Positions 34,882 through 43,706 of a stretch of DNA of 64,000 nucleotides are shown here, piece by piece. The stretch comes from Thermoanaerobaculia bacterium (GTDB lineage Bacteria > Acidobacteriota > Thermoanaerobaculia > Multivoradales > JAIOJS01). Below the pieces are notes generated by a model. The model was given only the letters and a program-made list of their open reading frames with translations, had not been told where the DNA came from and did no database searches. The position numbers were made by a program, and so were the translations under genes. The stretch covers positions 1 to 64,000 of the forward strand of contig JAUIDB010000015.1 of the NCBI GenBank assembly GCA_030429235.1, given 5' to 3'. Within the stretch, counting starts at the first letter, position 1. Each line of letters opens with the position of its first letter.

Positions 34882-35616
34882 TCAGCCGCTGCGCTGACGA
34901 ACCGCTTCGTAGAGCAGGGCTGCCGTCGCCGTCGCGACGTTGAGGGACTCCACACGACCCCGCATGGGCAGGCCCACCAGGCCGTCACAGAGCGAGCGGG
35001 TTCGAGACCGCAGCCCCTTCTCCTCTCCCCCCAGGCAGAGCACGACCTTGCCCGAAAGATCCAGTTCCCAGGGAGGGACTCCCTCCATGTCTGCCCCGTA
35101 GACCCAGTAGCCCTCTTTCTTCAGCCGCTCGATCTCACGAGCACTGTTGGTCACGCGCTCGATCTCGACCCACTCGGCTGCCCCGGCAGAGGTGTGTACC
35201 GCGGCCGAGGTCAGCGGAGCGCTACCGCGATCGCGGATCAAGACCCGACCAACGCCCGCTCCCTCGCAGACCCGCAGGATCGCCCCCAGGTTCCGCGGGT
35301 CCTGGACGTCTTCCAACAGGATGACGAGGTCGGGATCGGCCCCCGTCTGGCTCGTCGTGCTGGCCGCAGGCAGCCGACCGTCCGTCTCCGCGGTGACCTC
35401 CGCCGCAAAGCCGTTGTGAGACTCGATGCCGAGGCCGAGCAGAGCCCGTTCGCTGAGCACCTCGATCGGTACCGAGTGCTCGGTACAAAGCTCTTCGATC
35501 TCCCGTCGCCGTGCCCCACCCCGAGTCTTCACGATGAGCACCTTGGTCACCTGTGTGGGTCGGTGGCGCAGCGCTTCCCGTACCGAGTGAAAGCCGACGC
35601 GATGGTCGCTCCTCAA
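34882..35616 (-). CDS. rlmB: 23S rRNA (guanosine-2'-O-)-methyltransferase RlmB-like (SpoU family)
   Basis: A 244-residue SpoU-family RNA methyltransferase. The substrate-binding N-domain (GFHSVREALRH) is followed by the SPOUT knot motifs: VILLEDVQDPRNLGAILRVCEGAGVGRVLI, VVLCLGGEEKGLR and VGLPMRGRVESLNVATATAALLYEA. RlmB methylates a conserved guanosine in 23S rRNA; some SpoU relatives modify tRNA. The start is TTG at 35616, overlapping the ispF TGA (TTGA) and needed to include the conserved N-terminal motif. Confidence 0.9.
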   Translation of the reverse strand: MRSDHRVGFHSVREALRHRPTQVTKVLIVKTRGGARRREIEELCTEHSVPIEVLSERALLGLGIESHNGFAAEVTAETDGRLPAASTTSQTGADPDLVILLEDVQDPRNLGAILRVCEGAGVGRVLIRDRGSAPLTSAAVHTSAGAAEWVEIERVTNSAREIERLKKEGYWVYGADMEGVPPWELDLSGKVVLCLGGEEKGLRSRTRSLCDGLVGLPMRGRVESLNVATATAALLYEAVRQRSG

Positions 35617-36098
35617 GTCTCGTCGCCCCGGAGTAGGGCGGTGGCGAGCGCGGCCATCCCTTCGCCGCGCCCGATCCAACCCATCTGCTCGTTGGTCGTC
35701 GCCTTGAGGCCCACCGCCGCGACCTCGACTCCGAGGACCTTGGCGATGCGATAGCGAATCCGCTCACGATGGGGCGCGAGTCGCGGCGCTTCGGCGATCA
35801 GCGTCACGTCGCAGTTTTCGACCCGCCATCCGGCATCGCGAACCAACTGGACGATCCGATGCAGCAGGTCGACGCTGTCGGCGTCGCGCCAGCGCTCGTC
35901 ACTGGGAGGAAAGTGCGTTCCGAGATCGCCGAGACCTGCCGCACCGAGCAGGGCATCGCCTAAGGCATGGAGCACCACGTCGGCATCGCTGTGCCCGTCG
36001 AGTCCGCGGTCAAAGGGGATCGTCTCGCCCCCGAGGACGAGCGGGCGACCGAATACCAGACGGTGCGCGTCGTAGCCCTGACCGATCCTGATTCTCAT
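35613..36098 (-). CDS. ispF: 2-C-methyl-D-erythritol 2,4-cyclodiphosphate synthase
   Basis: A 161-residue IspF of the non-mevalonate isoprenoid pathway. IGQGYDAHRLV holds the metal-binding Asp and His, GHSDADVVLHALGDALLGAAGLGDLGTHFPP is the family signature, and VGLKATTNEQMGWIGRGEGMAA is the C-terminal signature. It overlaps ispD at ATGA (36095-36098) and rlmB at TTGA, so three genes are translationally chained. Confidence 0.97.
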   Translation of the reverse strand: MRIRIGQGYDAHRLVFGRPLVLGGETIPFDRGLDGHSDADVVLHALGDALLGAAGLGDLGTHFPPSDERWRDADSVDLLHRIVQLVRDAGWRVENCDVTLIAEAPRLAPHRERIRYRIAKVLGVEVAAVGLKATTNEQMGWIGRGEGMAALATALLRGDET

Positions 36099-36805
36099 GC
36101 CGGCTGAATCCCGCTGTCCGAGTCCGCCACCAGTGGTTCGAAAAGCAACTGCTCGATCTGGGACCAATCGGACCGGTACGTGAGCTTGGGATTGGGGTAC
36201 TCAGCCTCCACCGCGTGGACCCGCCAGCCGGCTCGACGCTCTACCAGACTCGATTCGTCGGTGCCCACGAAGTCGTCGAGAAGCGCCTGTTCGCTGGCTG
36301 CCTCGAGCACACGACGACGAAAGACCTGAGGAGTCTCGGCTCGAAAGAGCTCGCGCCGGTCGACCGTGCCCACGATACGATTGCCGTCCAATCGTTTCAC
36401 GGTATCGACGACCCGGCGCCCCAACACGGCACCATCGGCGGTGGTGACCGCCTCGATCACCCGACGTACATCGAGGGGTGACACCGCTGGGCGAGCGGCG
36501 TCGTGCACCACGACCAGAGTCTCAGCGCCACCATCGACGGCCTGCAGGCAGTTGCGGACCGACTCCTGACGCGTCGCTCCGCCCCCCACGACCGTGACCC
36601 CCGGAAGCTCGCCTCGGACGGTCTCGAGGTGGTCCTCCGCCACCGCGACCACGACCTCCTCGACCCCGCCGGCCCGCAGGCGCTCAACCGCGTGCTGCAA
36701 GACCGTGCGGTCTCCCAGCCTACGCAATACCTTGGGTTCTCCACCGAAACGGCGACCGAGACCGGCTGCCGGAATCAGGCCTACCACCGGCGGCGCCTCG
36801 CTCAT
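36095..36805 (-). CDS. ispD: 2-C-methyl-D-erythritol 4-phosphate cytidylyltransferase
   Basis: A 236-residue IspD, transferring CMP from CTP to methylerythritol phosphate. Nucleotide-binding motif LIPAAGLGRRFGGEPKVLRRL, GATRQESVRNCLQ, VVVHDAARPAVSP and TDESSLVERRAG match the family. It lies directly upstream of ispF with a four-base overlap, the common order. It is 30 bases downstream of frr on the same strand. Confidence 0.96.
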   Translation of the reverse strand: MSEAPPVVGLIPAAGLGRRFGGEPKVLRRLGDRTVLQHAVERLRAGGVEEVVVAVAEDHLETVRGELPGVTVVGGGATRQESVRNCLQAVDGGAETLVVVHDAARPAVSPLDVRRVIEAVTTADGAVLGRRVVDTVKRLDGNRIVGTVDRRELFRAETPQVFRRRVLEAASEQALLDDFVGTDESSLVERRAGWRVHAVEAEYPNPKLTYRSDWSQIEQLLFEPLVADSDSGIQPA

Positions 36806-36835
36806 GTTCGATCCTCGGTCGAGACTCGGCGGACC

Positions 36836-37390
36836 TCACACCGTGAGGATGTCTTGTTCCTTGTGCTCCAACGCCTCGGCGATCTGGCCGATGTAGTGGT
36901 CGTGGAGCTTCTGGACCTCGTCGTGCCCGCGTCGCTCGTCGTCCTCGGAGATCTCCTTCTCCTTCTCGAGCTTCTTGAGTCCCTCGTTGCCATCGCGGCG
37001 AGCCTGGCGCACCGAGTTGCGAGCCCCCTCGGCGTAGTCGTGCGCCCGGCGGACCATCTCCTTTCGACGATCCTCGGTAAGAGGCGGAATGGGGATTCGG
37101 ACCAGTTTGCCGTCGTTGGAGGGGTTGAGACCGAGATTCGACTTGGTGATCGCCCGCTCGATCGCCGCAATCTGACTGGAGTCCCAAGGCTGGGCCACGA
37201 TGAGATTGGCATCGGCCACGGAGAGGTTAGCCACCTGATTCAGCGGTGTTTCGGTGCCGTAGTAGTCGACGGTGACCCCGTCGAGAAGAGCCAGCGAGGC
37301 GCGCCCCGTGCGGAGCTTCTTCAGCTCTCCGTGCAGGTGCTCCACCGCGTGCTTCATCTTGATCTCGGTCTCCCGGAACAGCTCGTTCAT
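36836..37390 (-). CDS. frr: Ribosome recycling factor
   Basis: A 184-residue RRF that, with EF-G, splits post-termination ribosomes. Typical segments: ELKKLRTGRASLALLDGVTVDYYGTETPLNQVANLSV, IAAIERAIKSNLG-type helix (AAIERAITKSNLGLNPSNDGKLVRIPIPPLTEDRRKEMV). Full length for the family. It follows pyrH on the minus strand after 107 bases, as in many bacteria. Confidence 0.97.
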   Translation of the reverse strand: MNELFRETEIKMKHAVEHLHGELKKLRTGRASLALLDGVTVDYYGTETPLNQVANLSVADANLIVAQPWDSSQIAAIERAITKSNLGLNPSNDGKLVRIPIPPLTEDRRKEMVRRAHDYAEGARNSVRQARRDGNEGLKKLEKEKEISEDDERRGHDEVQKLHDHYIGQIAEALEHKEQDILTV

Positions 37391-37497
37391 CTCCGTCTCC
37401 TTATCGCATCGATCCTCAGTTTCGCGGTACTAAACATAGCACGAGAGGCGCGGCAAACCGCTCCTCTCGACGTCGTCGCCGCGCAAACTAGGAGGGC

Positions 37498-38241
37498 CTA
37501 CTGCGTGCCGCGCCCCTGGCCCAGTTCGTTACTGACCAGCGACCCGATCGGCTCTCCGCAGACGACCCGCTGCACGTTGCCCTCGGCCAGTAGGTCGAAG
37601 ACCACGATCGGGATGTCGTTCTCGCGGCACAAGCTGATCGCCGCTGCATCCATCACCTTGAGGTTCTTCTCCAAGACCTTCTGGTAGGTCACTTCGGGCA
37701 GCAGTTCGGCCTGGGGATTGGTGCGCGGATCGGAATCGTAGACTCCGTCGACGTTCGTCCCCTTGAGCAGAACGTCGGCGTGAATCTCGTTGGCTCGCAG
37801 AGCGGCCGCACTGTCGGTGGTGAAGAACGGATTGCCCGTCCCCGCGGCGAAGATGACCAGACGCCCCTTCTCGAGGTGACGGATCGCCCGCCGACGGATG
37901 AAGGGCTCGGCGACCTCTCGGATGTCGATCGCGGTCTGCACCCGCGTATTGACGCCGCGCTTCTCGAGCGCGTCCTGGAGCGCCAGGGCGTTGATCACCG
38001 TCGCCAACATGCCCATGTAGTCACCGGTGACGCGCTCGATGCCGCGGTGGCTCGCGGCCAGACCACGGATGATGTTGCCGCCGCCGATCACGACCGCGAT
38101 CTGAACCCCGAGTTCGTAGACGCCGCGCACCGCGTCCGCGATGCGGGCGACTACGGGTTCGTCGATCCCGAAGCTCTGCGAGCCCATGAGGGCCTCGCCG
38201 GAGAGCTTGAGAAGGACCCGACGGTAGACCGGCTCAGCCAC
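37498..38241 (-). CDS. pyrH: UMP kinase
   Basis: A 247-residue amino-acid-kinase-fold UMP kinase. [64 protein letters not shown] and [12 protein letters not shown] are family motifs. Makes UDP for nucleic acid and envelope synthesis. Four bases separate it from the tsf stop, so translation is probably coupled. Confidence 0.97.
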   Translation of the reverse strand: MAEPVYRRVLLKLSGEALMGSQSFGIDEPVVARIADAVRGVYELGVQIAVVIGGGNIIRGLAASHRGIERVTGDYMGMLATVINALALQDALEKRGVNTRVQTAIDIREVAEPFIRRRAIRHLEKGRLVIFAAGTGNPFFTTDSAAALRANEIHADVLLKGTNVDGVYDSDPRTNPQAELLPEVTYQKVLEKNLKVMDAAAISLCRENDIPIVVFDLLAEGNVQRVVCGEPIGSLVSNELGQGRGTQ

Positions 38242-38245
38242 TGGC

Positions 38246-38902
<657 letters not shown>

Positions 38903-39039
38903 CGTCTCTCTCCAAGCCCCTATCAGGGCGGGTCCTTCCGGCCGGTCGGGTCCCGAGGGGTTCGCCCGGACGGCTGGTTTTCGGTGGTCGTAAGGTGCCC
39001 CGGCAAGAACCGCGGGGCGAGGCTGATTGTGCTGAATGT

Positions 39040-39078
39040 AGAAAAGGGTCAATCGACCCGCTCGGCTCGACTGACCCT
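39040..39078 (-). terminator. Terminator-like hairpin between rpsB and tsf
   Basis: On the minus strand AGGGTCA (39078-39072) pairs with TGACCCT (39051-39045), with a further GTCGA/TCGAY pairing possible inside, followed by TTTTC. This could end or attenuate transcription after rpsB and lower tsf/pyrH/frr expression, as a partial terminator is known in the E. coli rpsB-tsf gap. Stem of seven perfect pairs with a long interior, so strength is uncertain. Confidence 0.5.
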
Positions 39079-39129
39079 ATCCACTCCCCGGTCCCTGCGA
39101 AGAGAACGGGTCGTGCCGAGAAGCTGACG

Positions 39130-39879
39130 CTACTGAACGGTAGCGACCGCCTCCGCGGTAGCCGCCCGCGGCGCCCGCTTGCGCGGAGCCGACTTCTCCC
39201 GCTCGGCCTGGCCGGCGAGATAGGCATCGGCGATGCTCGAGGCGAAAAGGCGAATCGAACGGATGGCATCGTCGTTGCCGGGAATCACGTAGTCGATCTT
39301 CTCGGGGTCACAGTTGGTATCGACCAGCGCGATCACCGGAATGCCGAGCTTGTTGGCCTCGGCCACGGCGATATCCTCCCGCTTCGGGTCGACCACGAAC
39401 AGGGCGTCGGGAAGCTGCTGCATCCGACGGATCCCCTGCAGGTTGCGGCGCATCTTCTGCCGCTCGCGGTCGAGGCGGACGCGCTCCTTCTTGGTGAGCG
39501 GAGCCTCCGGATCGTCGAGCCGCCGCTCGGCGTCGTCGAGGCGCTCGATCGACCCCCGCAGCGTCACGAAGTTGGTCAAGGTTCCCCCCAACCAGCGGTG
39601 CGTCACGTAGAACTGGCCGCAGCGCATCGATTCTTCCTCGATGGCGTCCTGCGCCTGACGCTTGGTTCCGACGAAGAGCAGGCGACGGCCGGTCGCGCCC
39701 AGCCAGTGAGCAAAGTCGGCAGCCTCCTTGAACATCTTCTCGGTGCGCTGCAGGTCGACGATGTAGATGCCGTTCCGCTTGCCGAAAATGAACGGCTTCA
39801 TCTTGGGGTTCCAACGCCGAGTCTGGTGTCCGAAGTGAACACCGGCCTCGAGCATCTGTTTCATGCTGACTTGAACCAC
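39130..39879 (-). CDS. rpsB: 30S ribosomal protein S2
   Basis: A 249-residue S2: [108 protein letters not shown] basic, Ala/Arg-rich tail follows. It is 11 bases downstream of rpsI and starts the rpsB-tsf part of the operon. Confidence 0.98.
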   Translation of the reverse strand: MVQVSMKQMLEAGVHFGHQTRRWNPKMKPFIFGKRNGIYIVDLQRTEKMFKEAADFAHWLGATGRRLLFVGTKRQAQDAIEEESMRCGQFYVTHRWLGGTLTNFVTLRGSIERLDDAERRLDDPEAPLTKKERVRLDRERQKMRRNLQGIRRMQQLPDALFVVDPKREDIAVAEANKLGIPVIALVDTNCDPEKIDYVIPGNDDAIRSIRLFASSIADAYLAGQAEREKSAPRKRAPRAATAEAVATVQ

Positions 39880-39890
39880 GAATCGTCTCC

Positions 39891-40286
39891 CTAACGCTTA
39901 CTGAACTGGAACCGCTTACGGGCGCCAGGCTGGCCGTACTTCTTCCGCTCTTTCTTCCGTGCGTCCCGGGTCAGGAACCCAGCGGACTTGAGACGGTCCC
40001 GGAGCTCGGTGTTGTACTCCAGGAGAGCCCTCGAAATCCCGTGACGGATGGCGCCGGCTTGACCGGTGGGGCCTCCTCCGGCCACGGAGATCATGATGTC
40101 GAACTTGTCGGTGGTCTCGGTCAGCTGCAGTGGCTGCTTGACGACCATCTTCAGGGTCTCTCGGGTGAAGTACTCCTCGATGTCCTTCTTGTTGACCTCG
40201 ATCTTGCCTTCACCCGGCCGCAGGAAGACCCGCGCTGCCGCGGTCTTGCGCCGCCCGGTTCCGTAGTACTGAATCGTCTCGCTCAA
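39891..40286 (-). CDS. rpsI: 30S ribosomal protein S9
   Basis: A 131-residue S9: [48 protein letters not shown] and the C-terminal [18 protein letters not shown] whose last Arg reaches the P-site tRNA. It is 15 bases downstream of rplM, the almost universal pairing. Confidence 0.98.
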   Translation of the reverse strand: MSETIQYYGTGRRKTAAARVFLRPGEGKIEVNKKDIEEYFTRETLKMVVKQPLQLTETTDKFDIMISVAGGGPTGQAGAIRHGISRALLEYNTELRDRLKSAGFLTRDARKKERKKYGQPGARKRFQFSKR

Positions 40287-40301
40287 AGTCCTCTCCTACC
40301 C

Positions 40302-40742
40302 TCAGACAACGCCGAGGTCCAACGCGACCGGCTGCTGCGCGGCGTGGGGGTGTTCCCCGCCCGCGTACACCTTGAGTTTCGTGAATTGCTGACGGCCGAG
40401 TCGGTTCTTGGGGAGCATTCCCTTGACCGCTCGCTCGACCAGCAGCTCGGGCTTGCGCTGCAGAAGCTCGTCCGCCGTCTCCGTGCGGAGGCTTCCGGGC
40501 CGTCCCGTGTGACTGTAGTACGTCTTCTGTCCCTGCTTGCGGCCCGTCAGCACTACCTTGTCGGCGTTCAGTACGACCACGAAGTCACCAGAGTCCATGT
40601 GGGTGGCGTACTGCGGCTTGTGCTTTCCGATGAGCACCCGGGCGATCTGAGTCGACAGCCGGCCCAGGGGCACGCCCGACGCATCGACGACAAACCACTT
40701 GCGCTCCACCTCGCCCTTCTTTGGGCTATACGTCTTGCTCAT
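40302..40742 (-). CDS. rplM: 50S ribosomal protein L13
   Basis: A 146-residue L13: [82 protein letters not shown]. The ATG at 40742 is chosen because the conserved N-terminus starts there; the open frame continues upstream without family similarity. First gene of the long minus-strand run. Confidence 0.98.
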   Translation of the reverse strand: MSKTYSPKKGEVERKWFVVDASGVPLGRLSTQIARVLIGKHKPQYATHMDSGDFVVVLNADKVVLTGRKQGQKTYYSHTGRPGSLRTETADELLQRKPELLVERAVKGMLPKNRLGRQQFTKLKVYAGGEHPHAAQQPVALDLGVV

Positions 40743-41065
40743 GTTCGCTTCTCTCGTCCTTGGTTTCGGCGTCCGCCGTTCGATCAGGGGTTGATCACGA
40801 CGTAACGGTACCGCCCTTTGCGGCGCAAAGGGTCCCCGACTATACGGAGGCTCCCGCCTGATGTCAAGACATTGAAGCCGGCTTGGATCGCCTCCGCGAC
40901 CTCTCGACCGAAGGCTCGAACGAGAGCTGTCGCGCCTCGTCTCTCCCTCGACGAGGTCCGCGTTCGGGATTTGCCGGCAGCTCGGTCGACCGACCTCGCG
41001 AACCACCTCGAAATGGGGTGAAACCAGCCGCCATCTCCGCCGTAGTCCTGTCGAAGGAGACAACC
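40743..41065. other. Divergent intergenic region; rplM leader hairpin
   Basis: A 323-base region between rplM (minus) and the DUF4097 gene (plus), with no convincing gene. It holds a perfect 8-bp hairpin, CCCTTTGC-GGC-GCAAAGGG at 40814-40832, about 70 bases upstream of rplM on its strand and not followed by a T-run. That position would suit an L13 autoregulatory leader structure (autogenous control by L13 is known in E. coli). AAGGAGA just before 41066 is the ribosome site of the plus-strand gene. Confidence 0.5.
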
Positions 41066-42028
41066 ATGATTCTACGATCCCCCCGCGTCCTAACCACTGG
41101 CGTCGCCCTCGGCTTCGTCCTCCTCGGCAGCGCTCTGAGTGCCGACACCATCCACCGAAGCTTCGACGTCGCTCCGGGAGGAACCCTGGAGATCGACACC
41201 GATCGCGGCGCCATCGAAGTCCGCACCAGCCGCTCCGATCGGGTCGAGATCGAGGTCGTACGCGAAGGAAACGACGCCCAAAAGCTCGAGCTCGACTTCT
41301 CACAGCGTGGCCAGACCATCGTCGTCGAAGGCGACTACCCCGAGACCAAGAACTGGTCCTTCTTCAACTGGTTCTCTAGCCAGAAGATTCTCTTCCGGGT
41401 CACGGTTCCAGAACGCTTCGATGTCGACCTCCAGACCTCCGGAGGATCGATCGAGGTCGACGACCTAGAGGGCTCGGTGCGCGCCGCCACCTCGGGCGGC
41501 AGCCTCTCCTTCGGCAATATCGACGGCCCGGTCTGGGGGCGCACTTCGGGTGGCAGCATCAGCCTCCGCGGTGGTGGCGGCGATGCCGACATCAGAACTT
41601 CCGGAGGGTCGATCACGGTCGGTGACGTCGACGGTACCGTGCACGCCGAGACATCCGGCGGTTCGATTCACATCGACCGCGCTCGTGGCAGTGTGCACGC
41701 CGAAACCTCGGGCGGAGGCATCGAGGTCAACGAGGTCATGGGTCAGATCACCGCCTCGACCTCGGGCGGCAGCGTCCACGCCGCGATCACCACCCAGCCC
41801 ACCGGTGACTGTCGCCTGACCACCTCTGGCGGCGGCGTCTACGTCGACATCGCTCCTGGAATCGGGCTCGACGTGGACGCCAAGTCGAGCGGCGGCCGCG
41901 TCACCAGCGAAGTCGAGGTCGACGACGCCTCCCGCAGTCGGACCTCGCTGCGCGGCACTATCGGAGGCGGGGGCCCGAGCCTCTATCTGCGCACCTCGGG
42001 CGGAGGGGTTCGCATCGATCGTGGGTAG
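41066..42028 (+). CDS. DUF4097 family exported repeat protein
   Basis: A 320-residue exported protein: signal peptide ([15 protein letters not shown]), then beta-strand repeats typical of DUF4097/adhesin-like putative beta-helix proteins. The motif TSGGS or TSGGG recurs about every 18-20 residues ([81 protein letters not shown]). Proteins of this kind are common in envelope contexts but their function is unknown. AAGGAGA precedes the ATG by five bases. Confidence 0.85.
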   Translation: MILRSPRVLTTGVALGFVLLGSALSADTIHRSFDVAPGGTLEIDTDRGAIEVRTSRSDRVEIEVVREGNDAQKLELDFSQRGQTIVVEGDYPETKNWSFFNWFSSQKILFRVTVPERFDVDLQTSGGSIEVDDLEGSVRAATSGGSLSFGNIDGPVWGRTSGGSISLRGGGGDADIRTSGGSITVGDVDGTVHAETSGGSIHIDRARGSVHAETSGGGIEVNEVMGQITASTSGGSVHAAITTQPTGDCRLTTSGGGVYVDIAPGIGLDVDAKSSGGRVTSEVEVDDASRSRTSLRGTIGGGGPSLYLRTSGGGVRIDRG

Positions 42029-42131
42029 GCCACGCCTGAAGGCGGCAAGGAGCCTGGCGCCAGCACGTGGCGCCCGGCTTTCGGGGTTCGGCGATCGCAA
42101 GTCGCCAGCCCGGCAATCCGCGCGGCTTCGG

Positions 42132-43448
42132 CTACTCGATCGAGAAGGACAGCAGTTCCACGGGGGTGCCGGTCGAGTCGAACTCGAAGGCCCCCAGGTC
42201 ACAGCTGCTCCCTCCTGACCCCGCCCCCTGAGCTCTCGGCGCGCGCCGCTGATCGAAGTCGACCAGGGCGCCCGAGTTGCTTTGGCACCCATTGCTCGCG
42301 TGGGTCTCGCCGGCGTCGACGGCCGCGCTCGCCCCGAGGATCGCGTGGGTGAGAGTACCGGGACCGCCGTTGTCGGCGAGCGCCTGCAATCCCGGGTCAC
42401 CGGTGAGATTGTTGGCACCGCTGATCGTGCAGTTGGAGGTGTCCTCGATCAGGGTGTAGTTGGCGGTGATTCCCGTGCCTTCACAGTCCGACCCCGAGGG
42501 ATCATCCGAGGTGTTGTCCGCCACGATGGTGTTGTGCAGGATGAAGGGAATCACGCTTCCCCGATCGAATCCGCCGCCACCATCGGCCGCATGGTTTCCG
42601 GCGATCGTGCAGTTGTTGCAAACGAAACTGTTGAAACTGCCCGTGATCTCGAGACCACCTCCGTCATCACCGGCCGAGTTGCCGCTGATCGTCGAGTTGG
42701 TGATCGTCACCGCGTTTCCGTTGTTCGAGATCGCTCCCCCCCGGTCAGCAGCGGTGTTGCCGACGAGCGTGCTGTCCACGATCGTCACACTGCAGTCCAG
42801 ACAATCTGGAGAGCCGATGCGCTTGGAGGCGATCGCCCCTCCATCGTCAGAGCCACCTTGAGTCGAGCTGTTGGAGATGATGCAGTCGGTCATGTGCAAG
42901 GTGGCGTTCTGCAGCGACGCTCCGATGTCGCCCATCAGAATGGCTCCTCCATGTTCCCCGGAAGGGGCCCGACCTCGGGTGATCGTCAGGGAGTCGAGAA
43001 CCAGATCCGCGTTGGTCGCGGCTACATGCAAGACCCGATCGATCTGATTCGCATCGATGGTGACCGCCGTCACGCTGGATCCCAGGAGGGTGATGTCGCT
43101 CGTGATGTCGAGATCACCGGTCGAGTTGCCGTTTTCCGAAGCCCCGGCGCGGCTCAGGGTGTAGGTACCGGCGGGAATCTCGATCACGTCCGCGCCGTTG
43201 CCCGAGGCGCAACTGTCGACCGGCGCGTCGCTGTTCGCCGCCGTGATCGCTTCTCGCAACGAGCACGAGCCGTTGGCAACCGTCGGATCGTCATCCAGGG
43301 TTTCGGTCACGTGGATGGTGTCGGCGACAAGCGGCGACGCCAAGAGGCAGGCCATCACCAAGGCCATCCTGACCAGCACCCAAGACCGCGTCGCCCCCCC
43401 ACGATTCGACTCCTCTCCGCCTACACCCGGCACACCCATCTCGCTCAT
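42132..43448 (-). CDS. Secreted right-handed beta-helix protein, choice-of-anchor Q type
   Basis: A 438-residue exported protein. The signal segment VRMALVMACLLASPLVAD is followed by the CSLREAITAAN motif that marks CSLREA/choice-of-anchor Q domain proteins, then pectate-lyase-like beta-helix coils (GGAISNNGNAVTITNSTISGNSAGDDGGGLEI and similar) and the tail CDLGAFEFDSTGTPVELLSFSIE. Many paired Cys. Probably a surface adhesin-like or polysaccharide-binding protein; no catalytic site is visible. Confidence 0.85.
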   Translation of the reverse strand: MSEMGVPGVGGEESNRGGATRSWVLVRMALVMACLLASPLVADTIHVTETLDDDPTVANGSCSLREAITAANSDAPVDSCASGNGADVIEIPAGTYTLSRAGASENGNSTGDLDITSDITLLGSSVTAVTIDANQIDRVLHVAATNADLVLDSLTITRGRAPSGEHGGAILMGDIGASLQNATLHMTDCIISNSSTQGGSDDGGAIASKRIGSPDCLDCSVTIVDSTLVGNTAADRGGAISNNGNAVTITNSTISGNSAGDDGGGLEITGSFNSFVCNNCTIAGNHAADGGGGFDRGSVIPFILHNTIVADNTSDDPSGSDCEGTGITANYTLIEDTSNCTISGANNLTGDPGLQALADNGGPGTLTHAILGASAAVDAGETHASNGCQSNSGALVDFDQRRAPRAQGAGSGGSSCDLGAFEFDSTGTPVELLSFSIE

Positions 43449-43504
43449 CGCTTCTCTCCTGCTCTCGACTCGGCCCGCTCGACAAACCCCTGCGCGCGCA
43501 TGTT

Positions 43505-43560
43505 CTTTTCAAAGGTATGGATACTTACTATCCACAGATAAACTAATCCTAGCGCAAATG
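43505..43560. promoter_or_regulatory. AT-rich promoter-like stretch
   Basis: An unusually AT-rich run (TATGGATACTTACTATCC, AGATAAACTAATCCT) in an otherwise GC-rich sequence, lying in the 258-base gap between the beta-helix gene (minus) and the alpha-2-macroglobulin gene (plus). On the minus strand TTGCGC, 17 bases and TGGATA give a weak -35/-10 candidate for the beta-helix gene. Promoter function is inferred from composition and place only. Confidence 0.35.
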
Positions 43561-43706
43561 TGCTCGAACTGCTACTCGCTCCTCCACCTCTCCAGGCGGC
43601 CCCTCCCTGGCTTCAGGATCGCCATGGCGACGCCGAAGAGCTCGGCCGACAGGTCGACGGTGGAACGGCTGGTTACGAAATCGCTCCCCCCAGGGTCTAA
43701 ACTGGC

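Noticed and set aside
41400-42010. CRISPR-like repeat array
   Set aside because: The repeat is coding (TSGGS codons) with a regular protein frame, not spacer-separated DNA repeats.
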